Notes: a model not told the origin generated them from the sequence alone. Positions 8,947 through 17,659 are shown, counted from the first letter of the stretch. The stretch: DNA of 64,000 nucleotides from Gemmatimonadaceae bacterium (GCA_011525845.1 WYBP01000003.1:62001-126000), one strand, 5' to 3'. A program made the numbers and translations.

Positions 8947-10425
8947 ATGAACGAACCCACCGCCACCGCGCTCCTTCTGGCGCTCATCGGGCTGCTGCTC
9001 GCCGGCAGCGTCCTCTCCACCCGCGCTTCAGAGCGCACCGGCGTGCCGGCGGTGCTCGTCTTCCTCGGTGTGGGCATGCTCGCGGGCTCGGAGATGCTCC
9101 TGGGTGTCGAATTCGACGACTACGGGTTCGCCTTCCGGGCGGGCACGGTCGCGCTCGTCCTGATCCTCTTCGACGGCGGGCTGAACACGCCGCTGTCCAA
9201 GGTGCGGCCCTACTGGGGCGCGGCGGTATCGCTGGCGACGCTCGGGGTGCTCTCCACGGCGGCGATCGTCGCGCTGGCCGCGCGCCTGCTCGGGCTGCCG
9301 CTGGAACTCGCGCTCCTGCTGGGTGCCATCGTGTCGTCCACGGACGCGGCCGCGATCTTCAGCGTGCTGCGCGGGGGTGGCGTGACCGTGCAGCCGAAGG
9401 TCGCGTCCACGCTGGAGCTCGAGTCGGGCCTCAACGATCCGCTCGCCGTGCTGCTCACGCTCTCGCTCACGGTGGCGATCGCGGGTGGCTCGACGGACGT
9501 CTCGTGGTGGTCGTTCGCCGGACACGGCGCACTGGAGCTCCTCGTCGGCGCGACGGTCGGCTGGGTGACGGGGCGGGGTGGCACCGCGATCCTCCGGCGC
9601 CTGCGGCTGCGCGCCACCGGCCTCTACCCGGCGCTGACGGTGGCGCTCGCGCTCTTCACCTACGGCGTCGCGACCCTGCTCGGCGGGAGCGGGTACCTCG
9701 CCGCCTATGTCGCCGCGCTGATCGTCGGGAACGCGGAGCTGCCGTACCGTGCGAGCCTCACCCGCGTGCACGACGCGCTCGCCTGGCTCTGCCAGATCGT
9801 GATGTTCATCCTGCTCGGCCTGCTCGTGACGCCGTCGCGGCTCGCCGAGGTGGCGTGGCTGGGGCTGGCGGTCGCACTCGTGCTGATCCTCGTGGCGCGC
9901 CCCGTGACCGTGGCGGTGCTGCTGGCGCCCTTCAAGTACAGCGCCCGCGAGGCGACGGCCGTGTCGTGGGCCGGCCTGCGGGGCGCGGTGCCGATCATCC
10001 TCGCGACCTATCCCGTGCTGCGGGGGATCGAGGGTGCGGAGGGGCTGTTCGACCTGACCTTCTTCGTGGTGGTGTCGAGCGCGCTGGTGTGCGGGGGCAC
10101 GATCCCCTGGGTGATCCGGAAGCTCCGGCTCGAGTCGGACGAGCCACCGCCGCCGCCGGCGGTGCTGGAGATCACCTCGACGCAGCCGCTCTCGGGCGTG
10201 CTGCTCTCGTTCTACGTGGACGACGCGCTCGACGTCACGGGGGTCCCGCTCAGCCAGATCCCGTTCCCCGAGGGCACCGCGATCACGCTGATCCTGCGCG
10301 ACGATGCGATCCTGGTGCCCAAGGGCCACTCCGTGCTGCAGGCGGGCGACCACGTGTACGTCGCGACGGCGCCCGCGGACCGTCCGTTCGTCCAGCTGCT
10401 CTTCGGCCGACCGGAAGCGAGCTGA
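8947..10425 (+). CDS. CPA1-type cation/proton antiporter with C-terminal TrkA-C domain
   Basis: A 492-residue inner-membrane transporter resembling NhaP2/CvrA, which exchanges K+ or Na+ for protons. About 12 hydrophobic segments fill residues 1-390, including FDGGLNTP (75-82), SSTDAAAIFSVLRG with D133, and LESGLNDPLA with N163-D164, the conserved ion-binding region. Residues from about 400 to 490 form a soluble RCK/TrkA-C domain (VPKGHSVLQAGDHVYV) that in relatives senses ligands. I chose ATG 8947 over the in-frame ATG 8929: it directly begins MNEPTATALL and has TATTGG exactly six bases upstream, resembling the short promoters of this genome. Which cation is moved is not decidable here. Confidence 0.9.
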   Translation: MNEPTATALLLALIGLLLAGSVLSTRASERTGVPAVLVFLGVGMLAGSEMLLGVEFDDYGFAFRAGTVALVLILFDGGLNTPLSKVRPYWGAAVSLATLGVLSTAAIVALAARLLGLPLELALLLGAIVSSTDAAAIFSVLRGGGVTVQPKVASTLELESGLNDPLAVLLTLSLTVAIAGGSTDVSWWSFAGHGALELLVGATVGWVTGRGGTAILRRLRLRATGLYPALTVALALFTYGVATLLGGSGYLAAYVAALIVGNAELPYRASLTRVHDALAWLCQIVMFILLGLLVTPSRLAEVAWLGLAVALVLILVARPVTVAVLLAPFKYSAREATAVSWAGLRGAVPIILATYPVLRGIEGAEGLFDLTFFVVVSSALVCGGTIPWVIRKLRLESDEPPPPPAVLEITSTQPLSGVLLSFYVDDALDVTGVPLSQIPFPEGTAITLILRDDAILVPKGHSVLQAGDHVYVATAPADRPFVQLLFGRPEAS

Positions 10426-10439
10426 CGGCAGGGCACCGC

Positions 10440-10445
10440 TAGATT
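10440..10445 (+). promoter_or_regulatory. TAGATT -10 element upstream of the 10481 gene
   Basis: TAGATTCCGGG is nearly the same string as in front of sucA. Counting the same six bases places transcription start near 10452, leaving a leader of about 28 bases with a purine-rich GGAGA five bases before the ATG at 10481. So the same promoter type is used here with a leader. Confidence 0.55.
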
Positions 10446-10480
10446 CCGGGTCATTCCCTCCTGTCCTCGCGGAGATCCCG

Positions 10481-10987
10481 ATGCCCGTGGTTCCCTTCGA
10501 TACCATGCCCGACGACGCCCGCGTCTGGGTGTTCGGCGCCCGCGCCCCGCTCGACGAGGTCGATGCGCCCCGCCTGCTCACCGCGGTGGACCGCTACCTC
10601 GCCAGCTGGAAGGCGCACGGGGCGGCGCTCACCTGCGCGCGCGAGTTCCGCGACGAGCACTTCCTGGCGGTCGCGGTGGACGAGCGCGCGTCAGGGGCGT
10701 CGGGGTGCTCGGTGGACGGGCTCTTCCGTGCGCTGCAGGACGTGGAGGAGGGGATCGGCACGACGCTCCTGGCCGGCGGGCTCGCCTTCTTCCGGGATGC
10801 CGGCGGATTCGTGCACGGCGTCACGCGCGCGGAGTTCGAGCAGATGGGGGCGCTTGGCGACGTGGATGGCGCCACCCCGGTGTTCGACACGACCGTCACG
10901 ACCGCCGGCGACTTCCGCGCGCGCTTCGAACGGCCCGCGCGGGAGTCGTGGCATGCGGACCTGCTGCCGGGTCAGGCGCGCAGGTAG
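10481..10987 (+). CDS. Small conserved protein of the WKAHG/SGCSVD family (often mislabelled 'ABC transporter ATPase')
   Basis: A 168-residue soluble protein. From memory, Bacteroidota genomes carry a similar short protein with WxAHG followed by SGCSID and usually annotated 'ABC transporter ATPase', yet it has no Walker motifs. Here the matching blocks are VWVFGARAPL (16-25), WKAHG (43-47), FLAVAVDE (61-68) and SGCSVDGL (73-80). No signal peptide or membrane segment is seen. Function is unknown; the conserved Cys and the acidic VDE block hint at a metal or catalytic site, but that is speculation. The ATG at 10481 has a GGAGA Shine-Dalgarno. The 3' end overlaps the convergent gene by 16 bases. 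Confidence 0.75.
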   Translation: MPVVPFDTMPDDARVWVFGARAPLDEVDAPRLLTAVDRYLASWKAHGAALTCAREFRDEHFLAVAVDERASGASGCSVDGLFRALQDVEEGIGTTLLAGGLAFFRDAGGFVHGVTRAEFEQMGALGDVDGATPVFDTTVTTAGDFRARFERPARESWHADLLPGQARR

Positions 10988-11409
10988 TCGCCCTGCCAGT
11001 CCTTGATGGCGAGCTTGATCTCCTTCGGCTTGGCCAGCTCACCCTTGAGGACCCGCTCCACCAGGCCCGCCATCTCGCCGTCCCCCGCGAACCGCAGGGC
11101 GACGACCTGCTTGGCGCCGAGCTCGCCGAAGCGCGCGAAGAGCGCGGCCGGGAGGATCTCCTTCAGGCGGAGCCGCATCTCGAGCTGGATCACGCGGTCC
11201 TGCACGCGGATGGCCATCGCGCGCGCCGTGAGGACGCCGGCGGCGATCGCCCATCCGTAGACCGCGTACAGGATGTGGTGGGTCTCCGGGTCGCGGATCG
11301 CGCCCCAGGTGAGGTGCAGGGCCGCGAGCAGCGTGACGGGTGAGGCGAAGAAGTGGAAGGCGGGATACCAGCGCGTGTGCGTGGCGTAGGTCTGCTTGGG
11401 CTGCGACAT
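10972..11409 (-). CDS. DUF6526-like small membrane protein
   Basis: A 145-residue protein. After a short soluble start (SQPKQTYATHTRWYPAFHF), two hydrophobic helices are visible (FASPVTLLAALHLTW, about 20-35, and ILYAVYGWAIAAGVLTARAM, about 46-65), followed by a charged cytoplasmic-looking C-terminal half rich in Lys, Arg and Glu. The length, the H/Y-rich start and the two-helix layout fit the DUF6526 family, whose role is unknown. It overlaps the plus-strand gene at its 3' end by 16 bases, and its start faces the TetR efflux operon across about 100 bases. Confidence 0.7.
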   Translation of the reverse strand: MSQPKQTYATHTRWYPAFHFFASPVTLLAALHLTWGAIRDPETHHILYAVYGWAIAAGVLTARAMAIRVQDRVIQLEMRLRLKEILPAALFARFGELGAKQVVALRFAGDGEMAGLVERVLKGELAKPKEIKLAIKDWQGDYLRA

Positions 11410-11484
11410 GTGGGGAGAGGCGGGATGGGTTGGAAGGGTCCGGCGGGAAGGTGACTGGATTCTACCGTTCCCGGCCTTGACCGG

Positions 11485-11508
11485 TGTTAACTGAACGATT
11501 AGTTAACA
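11485..11508. promoter_or_regulatory. Palindromic operator at the TetR gene start
   Basis: TGTTAACT, eight bases, then AGTTAACA: two perfect 8-base inverted arms forming a 24-base dyad that ends two bases before the ATG of the TetR gene. AT-rich palindromes of this size at the start of a TetR gene are normally the repressor's own operator. The right arm includes TAGTTA at the position of a -10 element, so binding would block transcription of the whole efflux operon. Confidence 0.75.
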
Positions 11509-11510
11509 GT

Positions 11511-12185
11511 ATGCCAAGCGACCGGAGCGAGTCCCGCACCGAGATCCTCGACGCCGCCGAGGCGCGCTTCGCGCGCCAGGGGTTCGACGGCACCACGATC
11601 AAGCAGATCGCCGGCGACGCCAGGGTCAACAGCGCCCTCCTCTACTACTACTTCGCCGACAAGGACGCGCTCTACGGGGCCGTCGTCTCGCGCTTCATCG
11701 AGCGCATCGCCGCCCAGGTGGCACAGACCTTCGCCGGCGGTGGGGACCCCGCGACACTGATCGCCGACTTCGCCGCACGCCAGGGCGGCGTGTTCGAGGC
11801 GGAGCCCCGCTTCCGCAAGCTCCTGGGACGCGAACTCATCGACTTCGATGCGCGCCACGCGCAGGCGGCGATCCGCCACCTCGCCGCGACCACCTTCGAA
11901 CGGCTCCGCGAGACCATCGCCGAAGGCCAGCGCGCCGGCGTCTTCCGCGCCGACCTCGACCCCCGCTTCGCCGCGATCTCCCTCGTGGGCCAGACCGCCT
12001 ATTTCCACTTCGCGCGCCCCGCCGTCGAGATCCTCCTGGCCGACGGCAAGCCCCTCCCGGCCGGCACCACCGACGCCTTCGCCGCCCACGTCGCCGACTT
12101 CACGCTTGCGGCGCTCGCCCCCCGCAGCCCGTCCCGCCCACGCCCGAGGGCGCGCGCCACCGCACGCCGCAGGAACCGCACATGA
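11511..12185 (+). CDS. TetR/AcrR family transcriptional regulator
   Basis: A 224-residue repressor. Residues 8-55 form the DNA-binding domain: RTEILDAAEARFARQGF, then TTIKQIAGDARVNSALLYYYFADKD is the helix-turn-helix with the YYYF recognition helix. The remaining two thirds are helical and should bind an inducer. I use ATG 11511 instead of the in-frame GTG 11484 because the 24-base dyad lies between them and would otherwise be coding. The stop overlaps the start of the membrane-fusion gene (ATGA), so the regulator is co-transcribed with the pump it presumably represses. Confidence 0.9.
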   Translation: MPSDRSESRTEILDAAEARFARQGFDGTTIKQIAGDARVNSALLYYYFADKDALYGAVVSRFIERIAAQVAQTFAGGGDPATLIADFAARQGGVFEAEPRFRKLLGRELIDFDARHAQAAIRHLAATTFERLRETIAEGQRAGVFRADLDPRFAAISLVGQTAYFHFARPAVEILLADGKPLPAGTTDAFAAHVADFTLAALAPRSPSRPRPRARATARRRNRT

Positions 12186-13216
12186 CGCCCGCCCACACAC
12201 GCCGCCCTCCCGTCGCGCGCACGCGCACGCTCACGCTCACGCGCACCACCGCGCGCACGCTCGCGCTCGGCACCGGACTCACCCTCCTCGCCCTCGGCTG
12301 CGGCGCCGACCCCGACACCACGATCGAGGCGACGGGGACACTCGAGTACACCGAGGTCGAGATCGCCGCCACCACCAGCGGCCGCGTGGCGCGCGTGCTC
12401 GTCGAGGAGGGCGACCGGGTCCGCGCCGGCGACACCCTCGTCGTCCTCGCCCAGCCCACGCTCCCGGCCGAGCGTGCCCAGCGCGCGGCCCGCGTCCGCT
12501 CCGCGCGCGCGCTGCTCGACGAGGCGGTGCGCGGTCCGCGCCCCGCCGAGATCGAGGCCGCCGTGGCGGACCACGCCGCGCTCGCCGCCGACGCGGCACG
12601 CGCCGCCTCCGATGTGGTGCGCCTCACCCCGCTCGCGGCACGCGACTTTGCCACGGCGCAGCAGCTCGAGGCCGCCGAGGCGCTCGCCGCCTCCACCGCC
12701 GCACGCCGCGACGCCGCGGCCGCACGGCTGGCCCTCCTCCGCGAGGGCACGCGGCCGGAACGGATCGCGGCCCTCCGCGCCGACCTCGCCAACGCCGAGG
12801 CCGCCCTCGCGTCGTCCGACGCCGTCGCGCGCGACCTCGTGCTCCTCGCGCCGGTCGATGGGCGCGTCGTCTCGCGGCGCGCCGAGCCCGGGGAGGTGCT
12901 CGCGCCCGGTGAACGCGCGCTCCTCCTCGCGGAGGTCGCCCGGCAGTGGGTGCGGATCTACGTCGGTCAGGACGCGCTCCCGCTCGTGCCCTACGGTGCC
13001 GAGGTCACGGCGACGCTCGACGGGTTCCCGGACCGCCCGATGACCGGGGTGGTCCGCGCGGTCGCGACGAGGGCCGAGTACACGCCGCGCGTCGCCCTCA
13101 CGGAGAAGGAGCGCGCGGACCTCCTCTTCGCCGTGCGCGCCGAGTTCCGCGATACCACCGGGTTCCTGAAGGCCGGACTCCCGGTCACCGTGCGCCTCGC
13201 GCGACCGGCACCGTGA
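12182..13216 (+). CDS. HlyD-family membrane-fusion lipoprotein of an ABC efflux pump
   Basis: A 344-residue periplasmic adaptor. The N-terminus has a long Arg/Thr-rich n-region, a hydrophobic stretch, and the lipobox LALGC with Cys40, so it is likely lipid-anchored. A lipoyl-type half motif (ATTSGRVARVLVEEGDRVRAGDTLV, about 62-86) is matched by LAPVDGRVVSRRAEPGEVLAPGE after an Ala-rich helical hairpin at about 95-210 that would contact an outer-membrane channel. The C-terminal beta region contains the usual ATLDGFPDRPMTGVV. Start and stop overlap neighbours by four bases. It resembles YhiI/YbhG-type adaptors working with the ATPase and permease that follow. Confidence 0.9.
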   Translation: MTPAHTRRPPVARTRTLTLTRTTARTLALGTGLTLLALGCGADPDTTIEATGTLEYTEVEIAATTSGRVARVLVEEGDRVRAGDTLVVLAQPTLPAERAQRAARVRSARALLDEAVRGPRPAEIEAAVADHAALAADAARAASDVVRLTPLAARDFATAQQLEAAEALAASTAARRDAAAARLALLREGTRPERIAALRADLANAEAALASSDAVARDLVLLAPVDGRVVSRRAEPGEVLAPGERALLLAEVARQWVRIYVGQDALPLVPYGAEVTATLDGFPDRPMTGVVRAVATRAEYTPRVALTEKERADLLFAVRAEFRDTTGFLKAGLPVTVRLARPAP

Positions 13217-14025
13217 GCGAGCCCGCTCCCGCCGGGTCCGACCGCGAGGCGGACCGCGCGATGCACGGCGCGACGCACGGCGCACCGAACGGCGTCGCGG
13301 TCGAGACGCGCGGCCTGCGCAAGGAGTTCGGCGCGCTGGTCGCCGTCCAGGGGCTCGACCTCACGATCCGCCGGGGCGAGGTGTTCGGCATGCTCGGCCC
13401 CAACGGGTCGGGGAAGACCACGACCATCCGGATGCTCTGCGGCCTGATGCAGCCGACCGCCGGCACTGCCCGCGTGGTGGGCCACGAGGTCACCACGGAG
13501 GCGGAGGCGATCCGCCGGAAGATCGGCTACATGTCGCAGCGCTACGGCCTGTACGACGACCTCACCGTCGAGGAGAACGCGCGCTTCTACGCGACCGTGT
13601 ACGGACTCCACGGGCGCGAGCGCACTGCGCGCCTCGATGCGCACCTCTCGGAGCTCGGCTTCGATTCCCGTCGGCGGCAGATCGCCGGCACCCTCTCGGG
13701 CGGGTGGAAGCAGCGGCTCGCGCTCGCCTGTGCCACGGCGCACCGCCCCGAGATGCTCTTCCTCGACGAGCCCACTGCCGGCGTGGACCCCGCCGCCCGC
13801 CGCCGCTTCTGGGAGACGATCTACGAGCTCGCGGGGCGGGGCACGACGATCCTCGTCACCACGCATTACATGGACGAGGCCGAGCGCTGCCAGCGGCTCG
13901 CCTTCCTCTCCCGCGGCCACCTGATCGGAATCGGGACGCCGGCGGAGATCACGCGGCAGTTCAACGAGCCGACGATCGAGGACGTGTTCATCACGCTCCA
14001 GCGGAAGGACGAGGCGCCCGTATGA
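13213..14025 (+). CDS. ABC transporter ATP-binding protein (efflux)
   Basis: A 270-residue ABC ATPase. Walker A GPNGSGKT is at 62-69, the signature LSGGWKQRLA at 161-170, Walker B LFLDEPTAG at 182-190 and the switch His at 218. It resembles the CcmA/YbhF drug-exporter class. The GTG at 13213 overlaps the upstream stop; an ATG at 13261 would also keep all motifs. It ends in ATGA with the permease, and should power that subunit at the inner membrane. Substrate is unknown, but the TetR regulator suggests a toxic compound. Confidence 0.92.
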   Translation: MSEPAPAGSDREADRAMHGATHGAPNGVAVETRGLRKEFGALVAVQGLDLTIRRGEVFGMLGPNGSGKTTTIRMLCGLMQPTAGTARVVGHEVTTEAEAIRRKIGYMSQRYGLYDDLTVEENARFYATVYGLHGRERTARLDAHLSELGFDSRRRQIAGTLSGGWKQRLALACATAHRPEMLFLDEPTAGVDPAARRRFWETIYELAGRGTTILVTTHYMDEAERCQRLAFLSRGHLIGIGTPAEITRQFNEPTIEDVFITLQRKDEAPV

Positions 14026-15161
14026 GCCCCTGGCGCCGCCTGCGCGAGTCGCGCTTCTGGCCGATGCTCTGGAAGGAGTTCATCCAGATGCGCCGGGACC
14101 GGCTCACGCTCGGGATGATGACCGTCCTCCCGGCGGTGCAGCTGCTGCTCTTCGGCTACGCCATCCAGACCGACGTGCGCCACCTCCCCACCGTGGTGCT
14201 CGACGAGTCCCGGAGCGTCGAGAGCCGCCGGCTCACGCAGACCCTGGAGAACACGGACGTCTTCACCGTCGTGGGCGAGGTCCCGACGGCGGAGGCGCTG
14301 CGGTCGGCGATCGAGAGCGGCCGCGCGAACGCCGCCCTCGTGATCCCGCCCGACTACGAGACGCGCATCGCGCGCGGCGTCCCGGCGCGCGCCCAGCTCG
14401 TGGTGGACGCGGCGGACCCGCAGTCGTCCGCCGCCGCGCTCTCCGGCGCGCAGCTCGCCGCGCAGGCCCGCGGGGTGGAGATCACCTCCGAGCGGCTCGG
14501 GGGTGTGCCGATCGAGCCACCGATCGACCTCGCGGTGCGCCCCTGGTACAACCCGGCGCAGCGGAGCGCGGTGTTCATCGTCCCCGGCGTGATCGGCGTG
14601 CTGCTCACCATCACGATGACGCTCATCACGAGCACCGCCGTGGTGCGCGAGCGCGAGCGCGGCACGCTCGAGCAGCTGATCGTCACGCCGATCGACAAGC
14701 CCTCGCTGATGCTCGGGAAGCTCGTCCCCTTCATGCTCGTGGGATACGTGCAGATGGCCGTCGTGATGGGGCTCGGCAGCCTGATCTTCGACATCCCGAT
14801 CGTGGGGAGCCTCTGGCTGCTCACCCTGCTCACGGCCGCGTTCATCTTCGCGAGCCTCGGCGTGGGGCTGCTCATCTCGACCGTGGCGCGCACGCAGGCG
14901 CAGGCGATGCAGCTCTCGTTCTTCTTCATGCTGCCGAACATCCTGCTCTCGGGTTACATCTTCCCGCGCGCGGCGATGCCCGAGCCCGCGCAGTGGATCG
15001 GCCTCCTCCTCCCGCTGACCTTCTTCCTGCGCATCCTCCGCGGCATCCTGCTGAAGGGGATCGGGATGGCGCACCTCTGGCAGGACTCGCTCGTCCTCGT
15101 GGCGTTCGCGGTGGTGCTGCTCGCCATCAGCGTGCGGCGCTTCACCAAGACCATCGAGTAG
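14022..15161 (+). CDS. ABC-2 type permease (YhhJ/YbhR-like)
   Basis: A 379-residue inner-membrane permease. One helix near residue 30-50 (MMTVLPAVQLLLFGYAI) is followed by a periplasmic domain of about 130 residues, and five helices in the C-terminal half, starting with VPGVIGVLLTITMTLITSTAVVRERERGT, whose ERGTLEQLIVTP is the conserved ABC2 motif. This arrangement fits the exporter family that pairs with an HlyD adaptor. It is the last gene of the operon, and its stop is 14 bases from a convergent gene. Confidence 0.92.
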   Translation: MSPWRRLRESRFWPMLWKEFIQMRRDRLTLGMMTVLPAVQLLLFGYAIQTDVRHLPTVVLDESRSVESRRLTQTLENTDVFTVVGEVPTAEALRSAIESGRANAALVIPPDYETRIARGVPARAQLVVDAADPQSSAAALSGAQLAAQARGVEITSERLGGVPIEPPIDLAVRPWYNPAQRSAVFIVPGVIGVLLTITMTLITSTAVVRERERGTLEQLIVTPIDKPSLMLGKLVPFMLVGYVQMAVVMGLGSLIFDIPIVGSLWLLTLLTAAFIFASLGVGLLISTVARTQAQAMQLSFFFMLPNILLSGYIFPRAAMPEPAQWIGLLLPLTFFLRILRGILLKGIGMAHLWQDSLVLVAFAVVLLAISVRRFTKTIE

Positions 15162-15175
15162 CCCTACCCGTAGCG

Positions 15176-16360
15176 CTAGGCGCGCGCGACATCCTCGCGG
15201 ATGGCGGCGAGCATCCGCCGGTGGGGCTCGTCGAGCGTCCATCCCTCGAGCACGTGCTTCCTGGCGGCGTGCCCGGCGGCGGGCCAGGCGGCCCGTGCCA
15301 CCCAGGCGCGCGAGAGCGCCGACCGGAGCGCCTCGGCCGTCACGGCGCTCGCCACCCACCCGGTGCGCCCTTCGACGACGAGCTCGTCGTTGCCGCCCAC
15401 CGGCGTGACGACCGCCGGCCGGCCGTGCGCCAGTCCCTCCACGAGCGCGAAGGGCGTGCCCTCCGAGCGCGAGGGGAAGACCAGCAGGTCCGCCGCGGCG
15501 AAGGCGGCGCTCACGTCCGGATCGTGACTGCGGACGAGCACGCGCGACTCGCGGAAACCGTGCTGCTCGACGATGCGGCGGAGGAGCCGTTCGTGCGGGC
15601 CGCCCCCCTGCAGCGTGAGCGTCCAGTCGCGCTCGCGCCAGTCGGGCGCGGCCAGCGCCTCGAGCAGGATGTCCTGCCCCTTGTACGCGGGGTCGAAGCG
15701 CGCGAGGCAGAGGAGCCGCGCCGTGCCCTTGGTGCGCAGCGGGGACTCCTTCATGACGCGCTCCCCCGCGGCGACCGTCGCGGCGGTGACGCCGTTCACG
15801 CCGGCGACCACGTGCGGGAGCGAGGCGCCGACCGCGCGCTCGAGCGCGCGCCGGTTCCGCTCCGAGACCGCGAAGACGCGCCGCGCATCGCGGACGAGCT
15901 GGAGGGCGGCGTCGGTGCGGTCGTCGTTCTCGAAGTGGAAGTCCTCCTGTGCGTGCTGCAGCACGAGCCAGAAGGGGACGCCGCGCTCGGCGCAGGCCGC
16001 GCCCGCGGCCACGCACCAGTTCAGGTCCCCCATCCCCGCGAGGTTGAAGAGCACGAGGTCGGGCGCGATCGACTCGAGGCGCGTGGTCCATCGCGTGGAC
16101 TCGGGGACGGCGCTCCCGATCATCCGCCGCAGGAGCCGCTCGCGGAGCGGCGGGGGCGTGAGCTCGGTGAGCGCGTGGAAGTGCACGCCCCCGTCCCGGA
16201 AGGGCGCGGGGTCGGCATCGCGATAGGCGCGCGGCGCGAGCACGTGGAGCTCGAGTGCGGCGGCCACCGCCGGGTCCATCGCGAAATGGCGCCAGAGGTT
16301 GTGCGCGCCTCCCGGCGTCGCGATGAAGCTCACGATCAGGACGCGGGGACGCTCCGCCAT
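15176..16360 (-). CDS. Glycosyltransferase family 4, exporter-linked
   Basis: A 394-residue GT-B enzyme. VLIVSFIATPGGAHNLWRHF is the N-terminal loop, LARFDPAYKGQDILLEAL starts the donor domain, and E300-x7-E308 (EGTPFALVE) is the donor motif. The ATG at 16360 directly abuts the stop of the ATP-binding gene (zero spacing), so the three minus-strand genes form one operon with the polysaccharide exporter. It probably contributes to the exported glycan. Confidence 0.9.
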   Translation of the reverse strand: MAERPRVLIVSFIATPGGAHNLWRHFAMDPAVAAALELHVLAPRAYRDADPAPFRDGGVHFHALTELTPPPLRERLLRRMIGSAVPESTRWTTRLESIAPDLVLFNLAGMGDLNWCVAAGAACAERGVPFWLVLQHAQEDFHFENDDRTDAALQLVRDARRVFAVSERNRRALERAVGASLPHVVAGVNGVTAATVAAGERVMKESPLRTKGTARLLCLARFDPAYKGQDILLEALAAPDWRERDWTLTLQGGGPHERLLRRIVEQHGFRESRVLVRSHDPDVSAAFAAADLLVFPSRSEGTPFALVEGLAHGRPAVVTPVGGNDELVVEGRTGWVASAVTAEALRSALSRAWVARAAWPAAGHAARKHVLEGWTLDEPHRRMLAAIREDVARA

Positions 16361-17659
16361 CTACGGCGCCACCGTGCCGCGCTGCACCGCCGGATCGCCG
16401 GCGCGCGCCAGTGTCCATCCTGCCGACTCGAGGTAGGTGCAGTCCCCCGCGCTCCAGGCGTAGTCGTCGCGCGCGAGCCCGTCCATGGTGACCTCGAAGC
16501 GGCAGATGCCGTGCAGTTCGTCGTACATCGTGTTGGTGCGTCGGTCGGAGAGGAAGGCGCGCAGGGTGTACGCGCCCTCGAAGAGCCGCGCACGCGGGAC
16601 CTCGAAGCGCAGCGTGTAGTCCCCCGCCTCGCGCCGGAAGCGCGCGTCCCGCTCGAAGCACCAGAGGTGCACGATGTTCCGGTCCTCGGCGTCCACCACC
16701 TTGCAGGAGAAGCAGAGCGTGCTCGCGGGCTCGGGCACCGCGAGGTCGAACTCGAGCGTGAGCGGCTCCCCGCAGCGGTGCACCGCTCCCGGGTCCGAGG
16801 TCACCACACGCGCGGCACGGACCCGGTTGCGGGGCCGGTCGTCGGCGTCCGCCACGAAGCGTGCGCCGTCCGCCTCCCCCACGCCCTGCATCGCGCGATA
16901 GCGCGCGAGCCCGTCGCTGGTCGGTCCGTCGAACACGCACCGGCCCTTGTCCAGCAGGAGCACGCGCTGCGTGAGCGCGGAGACCGCCTGCATCGAGTGG
17001 CTGACGAAGACGACCGTGCGTCCCTCGCCCGCAACCTCCCCCATCTTCCCCAGGCACTTCCGCTGGAACTCCGCGTCCCCCACGGCGAGCACCTCGTCCA
17101 CGATCAGGATCTCGGGCTCGAGGTGCGCCGCGACCGCGAACGCGAGCCGCACGTACATCCCGCTGGAGTAGCGCTTCACCGGGGTCTCGAGGAACCGGTC
17201 GACCTCCGCGAACGCCACGATCGCGTCGAAGCGCGCGGCGATCTCGCGGCGTCGCATCCCGAGGATCGCGCCGTTGAGGAAGATGTTCTCCCGCCCGGTG
17301 AGCTCCGGGTGGAACCCCGTGCCGACCTCGAGCAGGCTTCCCACGCGCCCGCGGAGCCGCACCTCCCCCGTGGTGGGGGGCGTCACGCGCGAGAGGATCT
17401 TGAGCAGCGTGCTCTTTCCCGCGCCGTTCCGTCCGATGATCCCCACCGCGCTCCCCGCGGGGATCCTGAACTCCAGGTCACGGAGCGCCCAGAGCTCCTC
17501 GTCCGCCCCCGCGCCGCGGAAGGGCGCACGCACGAGCTGCGCGAATCTCTCGCCGAGCGTGGTGGCCGGCGGCCGTGTCGAGATGCGGTACCGCTTGCCG
17601 AGCCCGGTCGCCACGAGGGCATCCGGCACCGTGCTGCCGCCCGCAGGGCTAGATGACAT
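16361..17659 (-). CDS. wzt: Polysaccharide ABC exporter ATP-binding protein with Wzt-type C-terminal domain
   Basis: A 432-residue protein. Residues 15-260 are an ABC ATPase: Walker A GRNGAGKST at 76-84, signature YSSGMYVRL at 165-173, Walker B ILIVDEVL near 185-190 and switch His221, with the GTGFHPELTGREN block diagnostic of the O-antigen/teichoic acid subfamily. Residues from about 270 to 432 form an extra beta-rich domain (PLTLEFDLAVPEP, YTLRFEVPRARLFEGAYTL), matching Wzt carbohydrate-binding domains that recognise the capped end of the glycan. The start overlaps the permease stop by 11 bases. Such a domain implies a chain terminated by a specific cap before export. Confidence 0.9.
   Translation of the reverse strand: MSSSPAGGSTVPDALVATGLGKRYRISTRPPATTLGERFAQLVRAPFRGAGADEELWALRDLEFRIPAGSAVGIIGRNGAGKSTLLKILSRVTPPTTGEVRLRGRVGSLLEVGTGFHPELTGRENIFLNGAILGMRRREIAARFDAIVAFAEVDRFLETPVKRYSSGMYVRLAFAVAAHLEPEILIVDEVLAVGDAEFQRKCLGKMGEVAGEGRTVVFVSHSMQAVSALTQRVLLLDKGRCVFDGPTSDGLARYRAMQGVGEADGARFVADADDRPRNRVRAARVVTSDPGAVHRCGEPLTLEFDLAVPEPASTLCFSCKVVDAEDRNIVHLWCFERDARFRREAGDYTLRFEVPRARLFEGAYTLRAFLSDRRTNTMYDELHGICRFEVTMDGLARDDYAWSAGDCTYLESAGWTLARAGDPAVQRGTVAP

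Noticed and set aside
11484-11510. GTG start for the TetR gene at 11484
   Set aside because: It would place the 24-base operator inside the coding sequence; ATG 11511 fits the family length.
13866-17057. Very long antisense open frame (1063 codons, minus strand)
   Set aside because: It overlaps the ABC permease and the GT4/Wzt genes in other frames, has Arg/Ala/Gly-rich composition and no motif; a GC-rich shadow.
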